Source of the DNA: Hyphomicrobiales bacterium
Lineage (GTDB): Bacteria; Pseudomonadota; Alphaproteobacteria; Rhizobiales; Kaistiaceae
DNA length: 49,199 nucleotides
Direction of reading: 5' to 3'
Assembly (NCBI GenBank): GCA_024222895.1
Contig: JAAEOR010001103.1
Span: 1 to 49,199 of the forward strand
Shown here: piece by piece, positions 7,947 to 16,802 of the stretch
How the letters are laid out: each line of letters starts with the position of its first letter
Position numbering within the stretch: position 1 is the stretch's first letter
Notes under the pieces: model-generated
What the model saw: the letters and a program-made list of their open reading frames with translations, nothing else
What the model was told of the DNA's origin: nothing
The model's database searches: none
Made by a program: the position numbers and the translations under genes

Positions 7947-8895
7947 CGGGCGACCAACGGGAGAACAGTGAGGTGGATAGCGCCCGGCCGTTGTTTTCTT
8001 CGCGGATCACCAATTCTCCGGATTCCAGGACGCCGCCTTTGCCTTCCAGGCATTCTGCGGCCAATTCATGCATCGACAGGAACGAGGCGCGGATAGAGTA
8101 GGCGGTCAGGATCAGAAAGGCGGGATTGCCGGACAGCAGGCTCACACAGGCGCGCAAAAGCTCCGGAAGGCTTTCGAAGATCTCCCAGACCTCACCTTTC
8201 GGACCACGGCCGAACTTCGGCGGATCGAGGACAATGCCGTCATAGCGATTGCCGCGGCGGATCTCCCGGGCAACGAACTTGACGGCATCCTCGCAGATCC
8301 AGCGGATCGGCAGGTCGGGTAATTTCGCCGCGGCTTGGTTTTCCCTGGCCCATCCGATCGCCTTCCTGGAGGCGTCGATATGGACGACCTCGGCGCCGGC
8401 GCGGGCCGCGACGAGCGACGCGATTCCCGTATAGCCGAACAGGTTCAGGACACGGGCGGGCCGGCGCGCCTGGCCGATTCGTTCTGCCAGCCACTGCCAG
8501 TGGGTCGCCTGCTCGGGAAACAGGCCAACATGGCGGAACGAAGTGAACCGGCCAAGAAACCCTATCCCCTCATAGCGCATCGGCCAGGTCTCGCCGAGTG
8601 GCGAATGGAAGCGCCAGCGGCCTGCGGTCTCGTCCTCGGCAATGCCCACAAAAGTGGCATCAGCCGCGGCCCATGCGTCCGAATTCAATCGCGGAGTCCA
8701 AAGGGCCTGCTCCTCCGGCCGGATGGTTGTCACGGCGCCGAAGCGCTCGAGTTTACGGCCATCACCCGAATCCAGGAGGGCGTAGTCCTTCCAGCCCGCG
8801 GTTTCGAGCATCACCGGCGCACGCATGTCCGGGCGGGGCCTGACACGGCGCTTGGCGGCGGGCGCTTGCCTGCGGCGGGCAGTCTTTGAGACCAT
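7939..8895 (-). CDS. Class I SAM-dependent methyltransferase, RlmI/RlmK-like
   Basis: A 318-residue protein with a Rossmann methyltransferase fold: motif I VLNLFGYTGIASLVAARAGA, acidic VVHIDASRKAIGWARENQ, and VLDPPKFGRGPKGEVW, the DPPKF motif of 23S rRNA m5C (RlmI-type) enzymes. The basic N-terminus (KTARRRQAPAAKRRVRPRP) suggests RNA contact. The likely role is rRNA base methylation; the target is not certain. The ATG at 8895 has GGAAG upstream and is preferred to the longer open frame. It leads the operon with the TrmH-type gene and lspA. Confidence 0.87.
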   Translation of the reverse strand: MVSKTARRRQAPAAKRRVRPRPDMRAPVMLETAGWKDYALLDSGDGRKLERFGAVTTIRPEEQALWTPRLNSDAWAAADATFVGIAEDETAGRWRFHSPLGETWPMRYEGIGFLGRFTSFRHVGLFPEQATHWQWLAERIGQARRPARVLNLFGYTGIASLVAARAGAEVVHIDASRKAIGWARENQAAAKLPDLPIRWICEDAVKFVAREIRRGNRYDGIVLDPPKFGRGPKGEVWEIFESLPELLRACVSLLSGNPAFLILTAYSIRASFLSMHELAAECLEGKGGVLESGELVIREENNGRALSTSLFSRWSPDG

Positions 8896-9118
8896 GGAAC
8901 TTCCGGTGTCGGCCGTTGCTGGGCGGTGCGCTCTTGTACCCACCTGCGGCGGGCAAATCCAACACTTGCCGAGCCCGACCGGGCCATGCAACCATATTGT
9001 GGAATCGATCAAAGCTGCGGGATCCGCAGCGGCCATCGGGACCGACCGAAACCATTATCGCGATCGGACTGAGGCAACACGAACAAACCGGAACGCCGTC
9101 TCCAGGGGCTGCCCAACG

Positions 9119-9748
9119 ATGGAAATGTCAGGTGAGTACAAGATCCCGGCCAGCCGGGAGCGGGTGTGGGATGCGTTGAACGATCCCGAAGTGCTCAAGG
9201 AGTGCATACCGGGGGCGAAGTCCCTCGACCAGGTTTCCGATACGGAAATGAAGGCAACGGTGCAGGTCAAGGTCGGGCCGGTCAAGGCTGCCTTCACCGG
9301 CCACGTTGCGCTCTCGGATATCGATCCGCCCAACGGCTATACGATCACCGGCGAGAGCAAGGGCGGGCCGGCGGGGTTTGCCAAGGGCAGCGCCGACGTC
9401 AAGCTGGCGGAGGAGGGCCCCGAGGCTACCGTGCTGACCTATACGGCAAAGGCCCAGGTTGGCGGAAAGCTGGCTCAGATCGGAGGCCGGTTGGTCGACG
9501 CCACCGCCAAGCGGATGGCCGATCAGTTCTTTTCGGCGTTCGCAGAGCGCCTGGGTGTGGGAGCCTCAGCGGATGACAAGGGCGAGGAGGCGGTCATTGA
9601 CGATGTCATCGGGGATCCCGAAGTCACCGCCGAGGCCATCGAGGAACGTCTGGAGATTGCGGCCGGGCGCGGTGTTCTTGGCGGCCCTTACGTATGGGGT
9701 TTGATCGCCCTTCTGGCGGTGATCGTTCTGATCGTGATCTTTCGTTGA
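9119..9748 (+). CDS. coxG: CoxG-like SRPBCC protein with C-terminal membrane anchor
   Basis: A 209-residue CoxG-family protein (carbon monoxide dehydrogenase subunit G). It has the SRPBCC/Bet v 1 helix-grip fold at about 1-145, beginning [20 protein letters not shown] with the typical [11 protein letters not shown] and [15 protein letters not shown] segments, then an acidic linker and a single membrane helix ([16 protein letters not shown]) at the end. CoxG helps anchor or mature aerobic CO dehydrogenase and related molybdenum hydroxylases at the membrane. The ATG at 9119 has AGGGG upstream. No intact cox structural gene follows; a scar of coxS and coxM begins just after its stop, so this gene may have lost its partner. 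Confidence 0.9.
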   Translation: MEMSGEYKIPASRERVWDALNDPEVLKECIPGAKSLDQVSDTEMKATVQVKVGPVKAAFTGHVALSDIDPPNGYTITGESKGGPAGFAKGSADVKLAEEGPEATVLTYTAKAQVGGKLAQIGGRLVDATAKRMADQFFSAFAERLGVGASADDKGEEAVIDDVIGDPEVTAEAIEERLEIAAGRGVLGGPYVWGLIALLAVIVLIVIFR

Positions 9749-10004
9749 GGCGGCGGTCAAAGCCTGTTCGATCCTGGCGGTCCAGGTCGACGGTGCGGAG
9801 ATACTGACGATCGAGGGCGTCGCAAAGGGCGATCGGCTGCATCCGATGCAGGAAGAGCGAGCGCCGCTCGATTCATGGAGTCCGGAGGCGATTGACGCGG
9901 TCACGGTGAGTGCGGAGGGCATGCTCTCCGACATCCTCGGATCAGCCGCGTATCGGGCCAATCTGGTCAAGGTGATGGCAAGGCGAGCCGTTGCAGCCGC
10001 ATAG
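9741..10004 (+). pseudogene. Relic of a CO-dehydrogenase operon: coxS fragment joined in frame to coxM C-terminus
   Basis: Frame 3 is open from 9738 to the TAG at 10002-10004 without a plausible start. Residues from about 9750 read [20 protein letters not shown] and then LHPMQ, the region of the small [2Fe-2S] subunit between its two cluster-binding halves. After LHPMQ the text switches to [13 protein letters not shown] and then [20 protein letters not shown], the carboxyl end of the FAD-binding medium subunit. The second cysteine set of CoxS, all of CoxL and most of CoxM are missing. The S-before-M order suits an S-L-M operon collapsed by an internal deletion. The identification rests on remembered family motifs. 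Confidence 0.65.
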
Positions 10005-10055
10005 TGACGTCCATGGCCGTTGCGGTCGTCCGCTGCAAGTGCCATGTGATGGTGG

Positions 10056-10343
10056 ATGATCGTCTGTTCGTGCAATGTCCTCGCTGACAAGAAGATCGCC
10101 TCCGCCGCGAGGGTGCTCACGCTTGAACATCCGGGACGACCGGTAACCCCGGGGCGCCTGTTTCTGTTGCTTGGGGTGCGCCCGCAGTGCGGGGCATGCT
10201 CCGCCAATCTGCGGCGGATCGTAGCGGACGCAGGGATTGCTTTCACCTGCCCCGAACCACTCGCCTCGGCCGCCGAAGGCGCCGGCGGAATGTCGCTGGT
10301 CGACTTGGACGCGCCGTTTGACGGTCAGAGGAACGTGCCTTAG
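10056..10343 (+). CDS. bfd: Bacterioferritin-associated ferredoxin
   Basis: A 95-residue [2Fe-2S] protein of the Bfd family. The cluster ligands follow the family's C-x-C, then C-x2-C pattern: Cys4 and Cys6 in MIVCSCN, Cys45 and Cys48 in RPQCGACSA. Bfd binds bacterioferritin and passes electrons to its haem to release stored iron. The C-terminal tail beyond residue 70 is longer than in E. coli Bfd (about 64 residues). The bacterioferritin gene follows 31 nt downstream, so the pair forms an iron storage and release operon. The ATG at 10056 has only GGTGG upstream. Confidence 0.92.
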   Translation: MIVCSCNVLADKKIASAARVLTLEHPGRPVTPGRLFLLLGVRPQCGACSANLRRIVADAGIAFTCPEPLASAAEGAGGMSLVDLDAPFDGQRNVP

Positions 10344-10374
10344 TTTGGAACCATTGTAATCTACGGAGCGACTC

Positions 10375-10860
10375 ATGAAGGGCGACCCAAAAGTCATCGA
10401 CTATCTCAATCAGTCTCTGAGACACGAGCTGACCGCGGTCAATCAGTACTGGCTCCACTTCCGACTGCTTGAGGACTGGGGCTATGCCAAGCTTGCCAAA
10501 AAGGAGCGGGCCGAGTCGATCGAGGAGATGCAGCATGCCGACAAGCTGGCCGAACGCATCCTCTTTCTCGAGGGCTTCCCCAACATGCAGCAGCTGAATC
10601 CGTTGAACATCGGGCAGAACATCAAGGAAGTGCTCGAAGCGGATCTTGGCGGCGAGTATGAGGCTCGCACGCTTTACAACGAGGCCCGGGAAGTCTGCCG
10701 GGCGTCCGGTGATATCGTTTCCATGAAGCTGTTTGAAGACCTGCTGGCCGACGAGGAAGGCCATATCGACTTTCTCGAAACCCAGCTCAGCCTCCTTGGC
10801 GACATCGGGGCGGAACGCTACGGACTGCTTCAGGCCGCGTCCGCGGACGAGGCGGAGTAG
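10375..10860 (+). CDS. bfr: Bacterioferritin
   Basis: A 161-residue four-helix ferritin subunit that assembles into a 24-mer iron store. The complete ferroxidase centre is visible: Glu18, Glu51, His54, Glu94, Glu127 and His130. The haem ligand Met52 (in IEEMQHADK) makes it a true bacterioferritin and not a plain ferritin. The ATG at 10375 has GGAG nine bases upstream. It is paired with bfd immediately upstream. A short CAGCG-AGAG-CGCTG hairpin lies right after the stop. Confidence 0.97.
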   Translation: MKGDPKVIDYLNQSLRHELTAVNQYWLHFRLLEDWGYAKLAKKERAESIEEMQHADKLAERILFLEGFPNMQQLNPLNIGQNIKEVLEADLGGEYEARTLYNEAREVCRASGDIVSMKLFEDLLADEEGHIDFLETQLSLLGDIGAERYGLLQAASADEAE

Positions 10861-10874
10861 CAGCGAGAGCGCTG
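10861..10874 (+). terminator. Short hairpin after bfr
   Basis: CAGCG-AGAG-CGCTG is a 5-bp perfect stem directly after the bfr stop, followed by CCTGTTTCCC. The stem is short and the T tract poor, so termination here is only a possibility. Confidence 0.3.
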
Positions 10875-10990
10875 CCTGTTTCCCTGTCGGTTGGTTGCAG
10901 TTGCCTCGGGCCAACCGATTGCCACAGCCGATGATCAGCGATCCGACGCTGTGGCGCCCGAGCCACCGGGTCACATCGCTACCCTTGCCT

Positions 10991-11164
10991 ATGTCCTGGT
11001 TCTGCGTCTTCGGCAGATGGGATTGGGCGGCTGGCGTGGTACTGTTTGCGCTCTATCACCTGCACCGGCCCACACTCCTCAATCCGAACGGGGTGCCGGT
11101 GAACGTCGGACTGGTCGAGTACCTGCGTCAGACTGACTCCATCCGATTCCAAATCGAGGACACG
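10991..11164 (+). pseudogene. Possible fragment of a CPBP-family intramembrane protease
   Basis: In the 305-nt gap between bfr and the esterase gene one frame reads VFGRWDWAAGVVLFALYHLH. The GRWDW and LF-LYHLH spacing resembles the second catalytic motif of CPBP (CAAX protease/bacteriocin-processing) membrane proteases. The upstream EE-x-x-x-R motif is missing and the text after LHRP does not continue the family, so at best this is a short remnant. No working gene is supported in this gap. Confidence 0.3.
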
Positions 11165-11165
11165 C

Positions 11166-12206
11166 CTATTCCAGGAGGCCCCAGAACTCCGCAATGCGGC
11201 GCGCGGCACATATGTTTGCGTCGACAATAAATGGGCCGGGATGGCCGCACGCTTCCGGGCCAAGTTCGGGATCGATTGGAAAAGCGTGGGGAAATCCGTT
11301 TGCCTGCCAAGACTCGACAAGCTCGGCCCCGGCGGGGTCTTCAAAGACCATGCGTGTGGTATCGCCGATGCTGACCTCAAGGTCGGGGTGCGTATCAATC
11401 CCGTGTACGTTCGTCCACTGCTCGATCAGTTCCTGCCGGTTCGCCGGATGAACAGTTCGATCAGCCGTGCCAGTCCAGATCGACACACGTGGCCAGCGGT
11501 TCGGTGAAGTATCGGTAACCGCACGCACATAGTCTCCCCACTCTGCCGCGGTCCGATTCGTCGCCATATACCCGAGTAAACCGCATGCATATGTGGCGCT
11601 GGCGGCATCGCCAAAAAACGTGCGGTACCAGAGCCATAAGCCCCACGCGAATCCGCTGCCGCGGTTACAGTCAAATGGTGTGCCGGCGATGATCCCTCCG
11701 CCTGCAAAGAGGTCCGGATAATTGGCGAGCATCACTGCGCTCATCGAACCTCCTGCCGACAGACCGAGAACAAAGACCCGGTTGCGATCCAGTTGGTACC
11801 TGGTCAGCGCCGTTTCGATCATGTTCTTGAGGGAAGAGCTCTCGCCCCGGCCGGGGCGGTTGTCGTCTTCCCGGAACCAGTTGAAGCATCGCCCAGGATT
11901 GTTCGAACTGCGCTGTTGCGGCAGAAGCAGGACGAATAGCGCGTCGTTTGCGAGCGCAACCAGCCCGGTCTCCTCGTCGAAATCTTCCGCCTGCTGCTCA
12001 CATCCATGCAAGGCGACCACAAGCGGGAATCCAGCGATCTGGTCCGACGGCCGATAGATGAACATATCGAGCTCACCGGGGTTCTCGCCGAAATCTGCAA
12101 TGGCTTCGAGTGCGGCTGCGCCTGTACTCGCGATCGACGCAACAAGCCAGATCGCTATTCGTCGCCAGCCTACAGCGGCGATGCCTGAAATCGGCAATTG
12201 GAACAC
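11166..12206 (-). CDS. PHB depolymerase-family secreted esterase
   Basis: An alpha/beta-hydrolase of the extracellular poly(3-hydroxyalkanoate) depolymerase/feruloyl-esterase type. An N-terminal hydrophobic stretch (IAIWLVASIASTGAAA) looks like a signal peptide. The oxyanion loop VVALHGCEQQ, the nucleophile serine in LGLSAGGSM (about residue 150), the aspartate in TGTADRTVHP (about 249) and the histidine in GFPHAFPID (about 307) give a full triad. It would hydrolyse short-chain polyester or another ester outside the cytoplasm. The start is uncertain: GTG at 12206 is used; TTG at 12197 and ATG at 12287 are alternatives in the same frame. Confidence 0.82.
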   Translation of the reverse strand: MFQLPISGIAAVGWRRIAIWLVASIASTGAAALEAIADFGENPGELDMFIYRPSDQIAGFPLVVALHGCEQQAEDFDEETGLVALANDALFVLLLPQQRSSNNPGRCFNWFREDDNRPGRGESSSLKNMIETALTRYQLDRNRVFVLGLSAGGSMSAVMLANYPDLFAGGGIIAGTPFDCNRGSGFAWGLWLWYRTFFGDAASATYACGLLGYMATNRTAAEWGDYVRAVTDTSPNRWPRVSIWTGTADRTVHPANRQELIEQWTNVHGIDTHPDLEVSIGDTTRMVFEDPAGAELVESWQANGFPHAFPIDPELGPEACGHPGPFIVDANICAARRIAEFWGLLE

Positions 12207-12616
12207 CTGATCTTGGGGACCCAGGAACAATGCTGCAGTGCAATGTAGCTGGCTACTCCCGAGAGGTCGAGACGAAGTTTCCGGCATCGGATGTGGCGAA
12301 AGAAAACAGCCTGGGATCGCAAGGCACGGGGTTCGCTCCGGGTCGGTCACCGCCGGACATGATCGACGGTATCCGTGATCACCGATCAATGAACCAACAT
12401 CCGGACCGGATCACCGCCCAGGGGCCAGGTCATCACCCGTGACGCGCCTGGCTCCGACGCTTGGCTTCCCATCGGCAGACGGTCCGACCGTCGACTTCAC
12501 TACCGTAAGGGCAACGGAATTGGCTATCGGCTTGTCGATTGAATCGGTCTATAGGGCGGGAGTCTCAGCTTGACGCCCCGCTGGCCGAAGCGGCCAAAAT
12601 CCGGAACTGAAGAAAC
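12207..12616. other. Intergenic region between esterase and panE-like pseudogene
   Basis: About 410 nt of divergent upstream sequence. The only clear structure is a 15-bp palindrome at 12478-12492. No protein family was recognised in any frame. Confidence 0.4.
12478..12492. promoter_or_regulatory. 15-bp palindrome upstream of the panE-like pseudogene
   Basis: GACGGTC-C-GACCGTC is a perfect 7+1+7 inverted repeat about 125 nt upstream of the broken reductase gene. It is the size of a dimeric repressor operator; the binding protein is unknown. Confidence 0.3.
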
Positions 12617-13802
12617 ATGACCACGCCGACCGATCTCAAGCACATGAAAATTGCCGTCCTCGGCACGGGCGCCAACGGTGCCGGCATTGGCGCCGATATT
12701 GTTCGAGCCGGGCTCGATGTCACCTTCATCGATCAGTGGCCCGCCAACGTAGAGGCGATTCGAAGGCACGGAATTCGTGTCGAAGTGGGCGGCGAGCTGG
12801 TGGTCACGCCGGTGCGAGCGCTTCATCTCTGTGATGTTGCAACCTTGGTTGAGCCGTTCGATGCAGTCCTCGTCCTGGTGAAGGCTTAGGACATCTGCAA
12901 CGATAATCGCTGCGGATCCCCCAACACCGAGTCATAGTGCCCCACGGCCGTCAAAGCCCACCAGATTCAGTTTTAGGTGCAGATGTCCTTACGACACGCG
13001 CTGGGCCTGCCAACTCATTAAGCCGCATGTCGCTCCGACCGGCTTCGTCGTTGGCGTGCAGAACGGCATGGCCGGCGAGACAGTGGTGGACGTCATGGGT
13101 GAGGATCGTGGCCTCGACGCGGTTATCGAGATCACCTCCGCCATGTACGAGCCTGGCCTCGTTGAGCGGCACTCGACGTTTGAACGCTCCTGGTTTGCGG
13201 TGGGCGCGCCAAGGCCGGCGGGCCGGAGACATGTGCCCGCAGCGGCAGCGCTCCTTCGGCATGCCGGAACCGTAGAGGAGGTCGACGACATCCGCTCGGC
13301 CAAGTGGATGAAGCTCGTCCTTAACGCCGGCGAACTGGTGCCCTCGGCGATTCTGGACCTGTCGATCGCCGACTGCGCCCGCATCAACACCATGCGGCCC
13401 ATCATGATCCGCGCCGGCAACGAAGCCATACGCTTCGCCAGGGAAGAGGGCCTGGAGGTCCGGCCCATTTTCGGCATGGAAGGAGCCGCCGCAGCGAGCC
13501 CGGACACCTTCATGGAGACCATCCTCGACGAGCTGGTCGCGCACTACGTCAAGCCGCACTCTCGTTCGACTTTCCTCCAGGACTGGGTTAAGGGTCGGCC
13601 CTGCGAGGTGGACCAAATCAACGGCTCGGTTGTCGAGGGTCTGGAGCGACACGGGTTGGGCGCACCGGTCAATCGGGCGCTCATCGAGTTCGCCCACGAC
13701 ATCGAACGAGGACGAAGGCAGCGCGGACTGCATAATCTCAGCCCGCTGCTTGACCGTATTGAGGAGCTGGAAGCTGCCGAGTCCTCCGTGACCGCCGTCT
13801 GA
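12617..13802 (+). pseudogene. 2-dehydropantoate 2-reductase-like gene (PanE/ApbA) broken by a 100-bp insertion
   Basis: The first 90 codons encode an NAD(P)-binding start (KIAVLGTGANGAGIGADIVR) typical of ketopantoate reductase-family oxidoreductases and run to LVLVKA, where a TAG stop appears at 12887. After 103 extra bases the protein resumes in another frame with YDTRWACQLIKPHV, VGVQNGMAGETVV and an ApbA C-terminal domain (RSAKWMKLVLNAGELVPSAI onward) to the stop at 13802. Taking out the 100-bp element and one copy of its TTA duplication restores a single 360-residue frame. The gene should give only a truncated product. As it stands beside no pantothenate genes, it may have served another 2-oxo acid. 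Confidence 0.9.
12889..12988. mobile_element. 100-bp MITE-like insertion with 11-bp terminal inverted repeats and TTA target duplication
   Basis: The element starts GGACATCTGCA (12889-12899) and ends with its perfect complement TGCAGATGTCC (12978-12988). TTA flanks it on both sides (12886-12888 and 12989-12991). It is exactly 100 bp, far too short for a transposase, and interrupts the panE-like gene between the Ala and Tyr codons. This is the signature of a non-autonomous transposon moved by a transposase supplied elsewhere. A TNA-type duplication is known for some IS5-family groups, while a TA reading would suggest IS630/mariner; the family is not settled. Confidence 0.88.
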
Positions 13803-14073
13803 TCCGGCGGGACAGGGCGATGCGGTGTTGGGGACCTTGTCGATCGCGTTTCTAGGCAGTCCGGTAACCTGCCAACGAACGTAACCGGAGCTTCGGCATC
13901 CAGTGATCCGACGCCCGCCAAGCCCTTGCCTCCATACCATAGGATCGCGATCCGGTTGAGTGGTGCATCGGCATGATCAAGCACTGCCGTTGAGTCGCCA
14001 CACGCTATGACGATCTCGCTGGGATCGATTTCGCCTGCATTCCGTCTATGGCTGCGTGTTCATGAGTCCAGAC

Positions 14074-15090
14074 CTAGGCGGACCAGCGCCGCCCGGCCAG
14101 TTCGACGCCAAAATCCTGCGGCCGGCGGGCATAGTCACCGATGCCACCGAGAGCCGCGTCGCGCTTGACGATAATCGCGGTGGCGATGCCCTCGAGCAGA
14201 TCGTCATGGGGCTGCTTGGCCAGGAAGGCCTGGCGGAAGGCACCGGATTTCAACGCCGGAGTGATCCGCACCGGGATTCCACCGGCAAGATAGACGCCGC
14301 CATGAGCGGCGAAGACCATCGCCAGATCGCCGGCGAAGCGGCCCAGATAGGTTGCAAACAGCTGGAGCGCCTCGGCGGCGGCCGGGTCGTTGCCGGAAAG
14401 GCCGGCGGCCGTCACATGGGCCTCGTCGTCGTGGGGAGCGGGCACCCCATTGGAAGAACAGACAGCCTTGTAAAGGCGCAGCAGTCCGGGGCCACTCAAG
14501 AGCGTCTCGGCGCTCATGCGCCCGAAGGTGAATTCGAGATGTGGCCACAATTCGAAATCGCGCGCGCTCACCGGGCCGAGATCGATGTGGCCGCCCTCGC
14601 CGGGGATCGGCACCCACATATCCCGGATATGGATGAGGGCGCCAGCACCAAGACCGGTCCCCGGACCGACCACGACCCGGGCGCCGGTTGGTGTCGCCGT
14701 GCCCGTCCCGATCGGATCGAGGTCGGCCGGCTCGAGGCCCGGCAATGCCAAAGATTGCGCCTCGAAATCGTTGAGGAGAAGGACTTCGCCGAAGCCGAAT
14801 CTGTCCATCAGAACCAGCGGCTCGACCACCCAGTCACAATTGGTCAGCGGCACCCGATCGCCGACAATTGGACCGGCAAGAGCAAGGATCGCGGTTCTCG
14901 GCGGCGGGCCATCGCGTCCGGCGAGGCCGGCCTCCATCGCATCGGTTATGGAATCAAAATCGGCCGTACCGAGGTTGGGAATTCGCTCCACGGCGCTCCC
15001 GGCGTCGGGGATCACGGCAAATCGGGCATTGGTTCCGCCGATGTCACCGACCAGGACCGGAAATGCGAAAGGCTGTGGCTCCGCTGACAT
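14074..15090 (-). CDS. glk: Glucokinase
   Basis: A 338-residue bacterial glucokinase of the Glk (PF02685) type. The phosphate-binding VGDIGGTNARFAV is near the start, TNCDWVVE and LLLNDFEAQSLAL contain the sugar-contacting residues, and VVVGPGTGLGAGAL and EGGHIDLGP complete the active site. It phosphorylates glucose with ATP, feeding glucose released by the amylosucrase or taken up from outside. The start is ATG at 15090, overlapping the mgsA stop by one base; GTG one codon earlier is also possible. With mgsA it ends the nucleoside-transporter unit. Confidence 0.95.
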   Translation of the reverse strand: MSAEPQPFAFPVLVGDIGGTNARFAVIPDAGSAVERIPNLGTADFDSITDAMEAGLAGRDGPPPRTAILALAGPIVGDRVPLTNCDWVVEPLVLMDRFGFGEVLLLNDFEAQSLALPGLEPADLDPIGTGTATPTGARVVVGPGTGLGAGALIHIRDMWVPIPGEGGHIDLGPVSARDFELWPHLEFTFGRMSAETLLSGPGLLRLYKAVCSSNGVPAPHDDEAHVTAAGLSGNDPAAAEALQLFATYLGRFAGDLAMVFAAHGGVYLAGGIPVRITPALKSGAFRQAFLAKQPHDDLLEGIATAIIVKRDAALGGIGDYARRPQDFGVELAGRRWSA

Positions 15091-15503
15091 CACGCGGCCC
15101 CCGGTTTGCGTGGCGGGCTGCCCAGACCGGCGTGGTGGTCCATCAACAATTCCGCGGTCGCCAGGTTGAGCGCAAGAGGTATGTCATAGACGACTGCCAG
15201 CCGCGTCAGCGCCTTGACGTCGACATCGTGGGGCATGGGGGTCAAAGGGTCCATGAAGAAGATCAAGGCAGACAGCGTGCCCTCCGCAATCTTGGCGCCG
15301 ATCTGCTGGTCGCCGCCGAGCGGACCGCTCTTGAGGGCCGTCACATTGAGGGTCGGTAGCGCGGCGTTGATACGCCCGCCTGTAGTTCCAGTGGCAAACA
15401 GGTCAAACGCTCCAAGTTGTTCCTCATACTGGCGGGCAAAAGCGACGATCTCGTCCTTTTGCCGGTCGTGCGCAACCAACGCCAGTCCTGGCCGGTCTGC
15501 CAT
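15090..15503 (-). CDS. mgsA: Methylglyoxal synthase
   Basis: A 137-residue enzyme that converts dihydroxyacetone phosphate to methylglyoxal and phosphate, an overflow bypass of lower glycolysis used when sugar phosphates build up. Family motifs are complete: [32 protein letters not shown] with the catalytic aspartate (Asp65), and [23 protein letters not shown] precedes the ATG at 15503. It lies 30 nt downstream of the transporter permease gene and overlaps glk, so nucleoside import, glucose phosphorylation and triose-phosphate relief may be co-expressed. Confidence 0.96.
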   Translation of the reverse strand: MADRPGLALVAHDRQKDEIVAFARQYEEQLGAFDLFATGTTGGRINAALPTLNVTALKSGPLGGDQQIGAKIAEGTLSALIFFMDPLTPMPHDVDVKALTRLAVVYDIPLALNLATAELLMDHHAGLGSPPRKPGAA

Positions 15504-15533
15504 TCTCGTCGGTATCCTCGGTTCGCGTGCGAG

Positions 15534-16802
15534 CTATTCCTTGATGAAGGGCTGGCCGTCGGCGGCGGGCGGCCGCGCGCGTCCGATCAGGCCGGCGACC
15601 AGGACAATGGTCGCGATGTAAGGCGCCATCGCCAGAAACTCCGACGGGATCGGTGTCTGCAGTATGGCGAGCTTGCGTTGCAGTGAATCGGCGAAGCCAA
15701 AAACCAATGCCGCCAACAGCGCGCCGACGGGATGCCAGCGCCCGAAGATCATCGCCGCCAACCCGATAAAGCCCCGTCCGCCGGTCATGCCCTCGTCGAA
15801 CCGGCCGACCGAGCCGAGCGTAAACCATGCGCCGCCGAACCCGGCGACCATGCCGCCCAGCATGACGTTGATGTACCGGGTGCGGTAGACGTCAATGCCG
15901 AGTGAATCGGCGGCTTCCGGATGCTCACCGACCGATCGAGCCCGCAGGCCGGCACCGGTATAGAACAGGTAGTAGGTGGCCACCGCTACCATCGCCAGAG
16001 CGCCATAAACAAAGATATTCTGCTCGAACAGGATCGGCCCGATTACCGGAATGTCGCTCAGCAACGGTATCGGGATGACGCGGAAAACCGGAGCTGAATT
16101 CAGTTCGGTGTATTCGGTCAGAACCTGGCTGCTGACGTAGCTTGTCATGCCAAGAACGAAGAGGTTGATCGCGACGCCGGCAATGATCTGGTCGACCCGG
16201 TATGTCACAACCAGGGCTGCCAGGATGAGTCCAAACACCCCGCCAACTGCCACCGCAGCAATGATTCCGACCACACCGTTGACGACCGAGCCGATAATCG
16301 CCCCGGTAAAGGCGCCGGCAAGCAACATCCCCTCGATGCCGATATTGACCACCGCCACACGCTCGCACAGGACGCCGGACAGGCCGCCCAGAGCGATCGG
16401 CACGGCCGCTATCAGCGTTGCCTCCAGCATGCCGGTCAACGAAAACGATTTGCCGGAGGTCGCCCAGACGAGAAATGCGGTTACCGCCAGGAACAGCCCT
16501 ATTCCAAGCAGTACGTTCGACCAGCGTGCTCCGCCGCGCATGAATTGCCGGGCACCGAAGAAAGCAAGCACCGCGGCAATGATGTAGCAGTATGGCGCGG
16601 CCGGAACGGCGAGGTTGGGGATCGGTATGAGATCGCGTGGCAGCGACAGTCGGAACACCGCGGTACCGTCCGATTGCACGGCGAACACACCCACCACCAG
16701 CGCGGCCAGCAGGAAGAGGATAACGCCGTTCACCTTCTTCTGACGGCGCCGGCTGAGTTCAAGATCCGGCGTCACCAGCGGCGTATCGTGCGCTAAGGAC
16801 AT
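15534..16802 (-). CDS. Nucleoside ABC transporter permease (NupQ/BmpC type)
   Basis: A 422-residue inner-membrane permease of the BMP-type nucleoside importers (branched-chain amino acid permease fold). The conserved core starts near residue 120 with LEATLIAAVPIALGGLSGVL and VAVVNIGIEGMLLAGAF, and later ARSVGEHPEAADSLGIDVYR forms the ATPase-contacting loop. The N-terminal 110 residues add three or so extra hydrophobic segments that the 319-residue Bacillus NupQ lacks. The ATG follows directly on the stop of the partner permease gene (TAGATG), so they are translated together. Confidence 0.9.
   Translation of the reverse strand: MSLAHDTPLVTPDLELSRRRQKKVNGVILFLLAALVVGVFAVQSDGTAVFRLSLPRDLIPIPNLAVPAAPYCYIIAAVLAFFGARQFMRGGARWSNVLLGIGLFLAVTAFLVWATSGKSFSLTGMLEATLIAAVPIALGGLSGVLCERVAVVNIGIEGMLLAGAFTGAIIGSVVNGVVGIIAAVAVGGVFGLILAALVVTYRVDQIIAGVAINLFVLGMTSYVSSQVLTEYTELNSAPVFRVIPIPLLSDIPVIGPILFEQNIFVYGALAMVAVATYYLFYTGAGLRARSVGEHPEAADSLGIDVYRTRYINVMLGGMVAGFGGAWFTLGSVGRFDEGMTGGRGFIGLAAMIFGRWHPVGALLAALVFGFADSLQRKLAILQTPIPSEFLAMAPYIATIVLVAGLIGRARPPAADGQPFIKE

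Noticed and set aside
13544-13984. 146-codon minus-strand frame over the end of the panE-like pseudogene
   Set aside because: Most of it overlaps the coding strand of a recognisable ApbA C-terminal domain; the unique first part matches no family I know.
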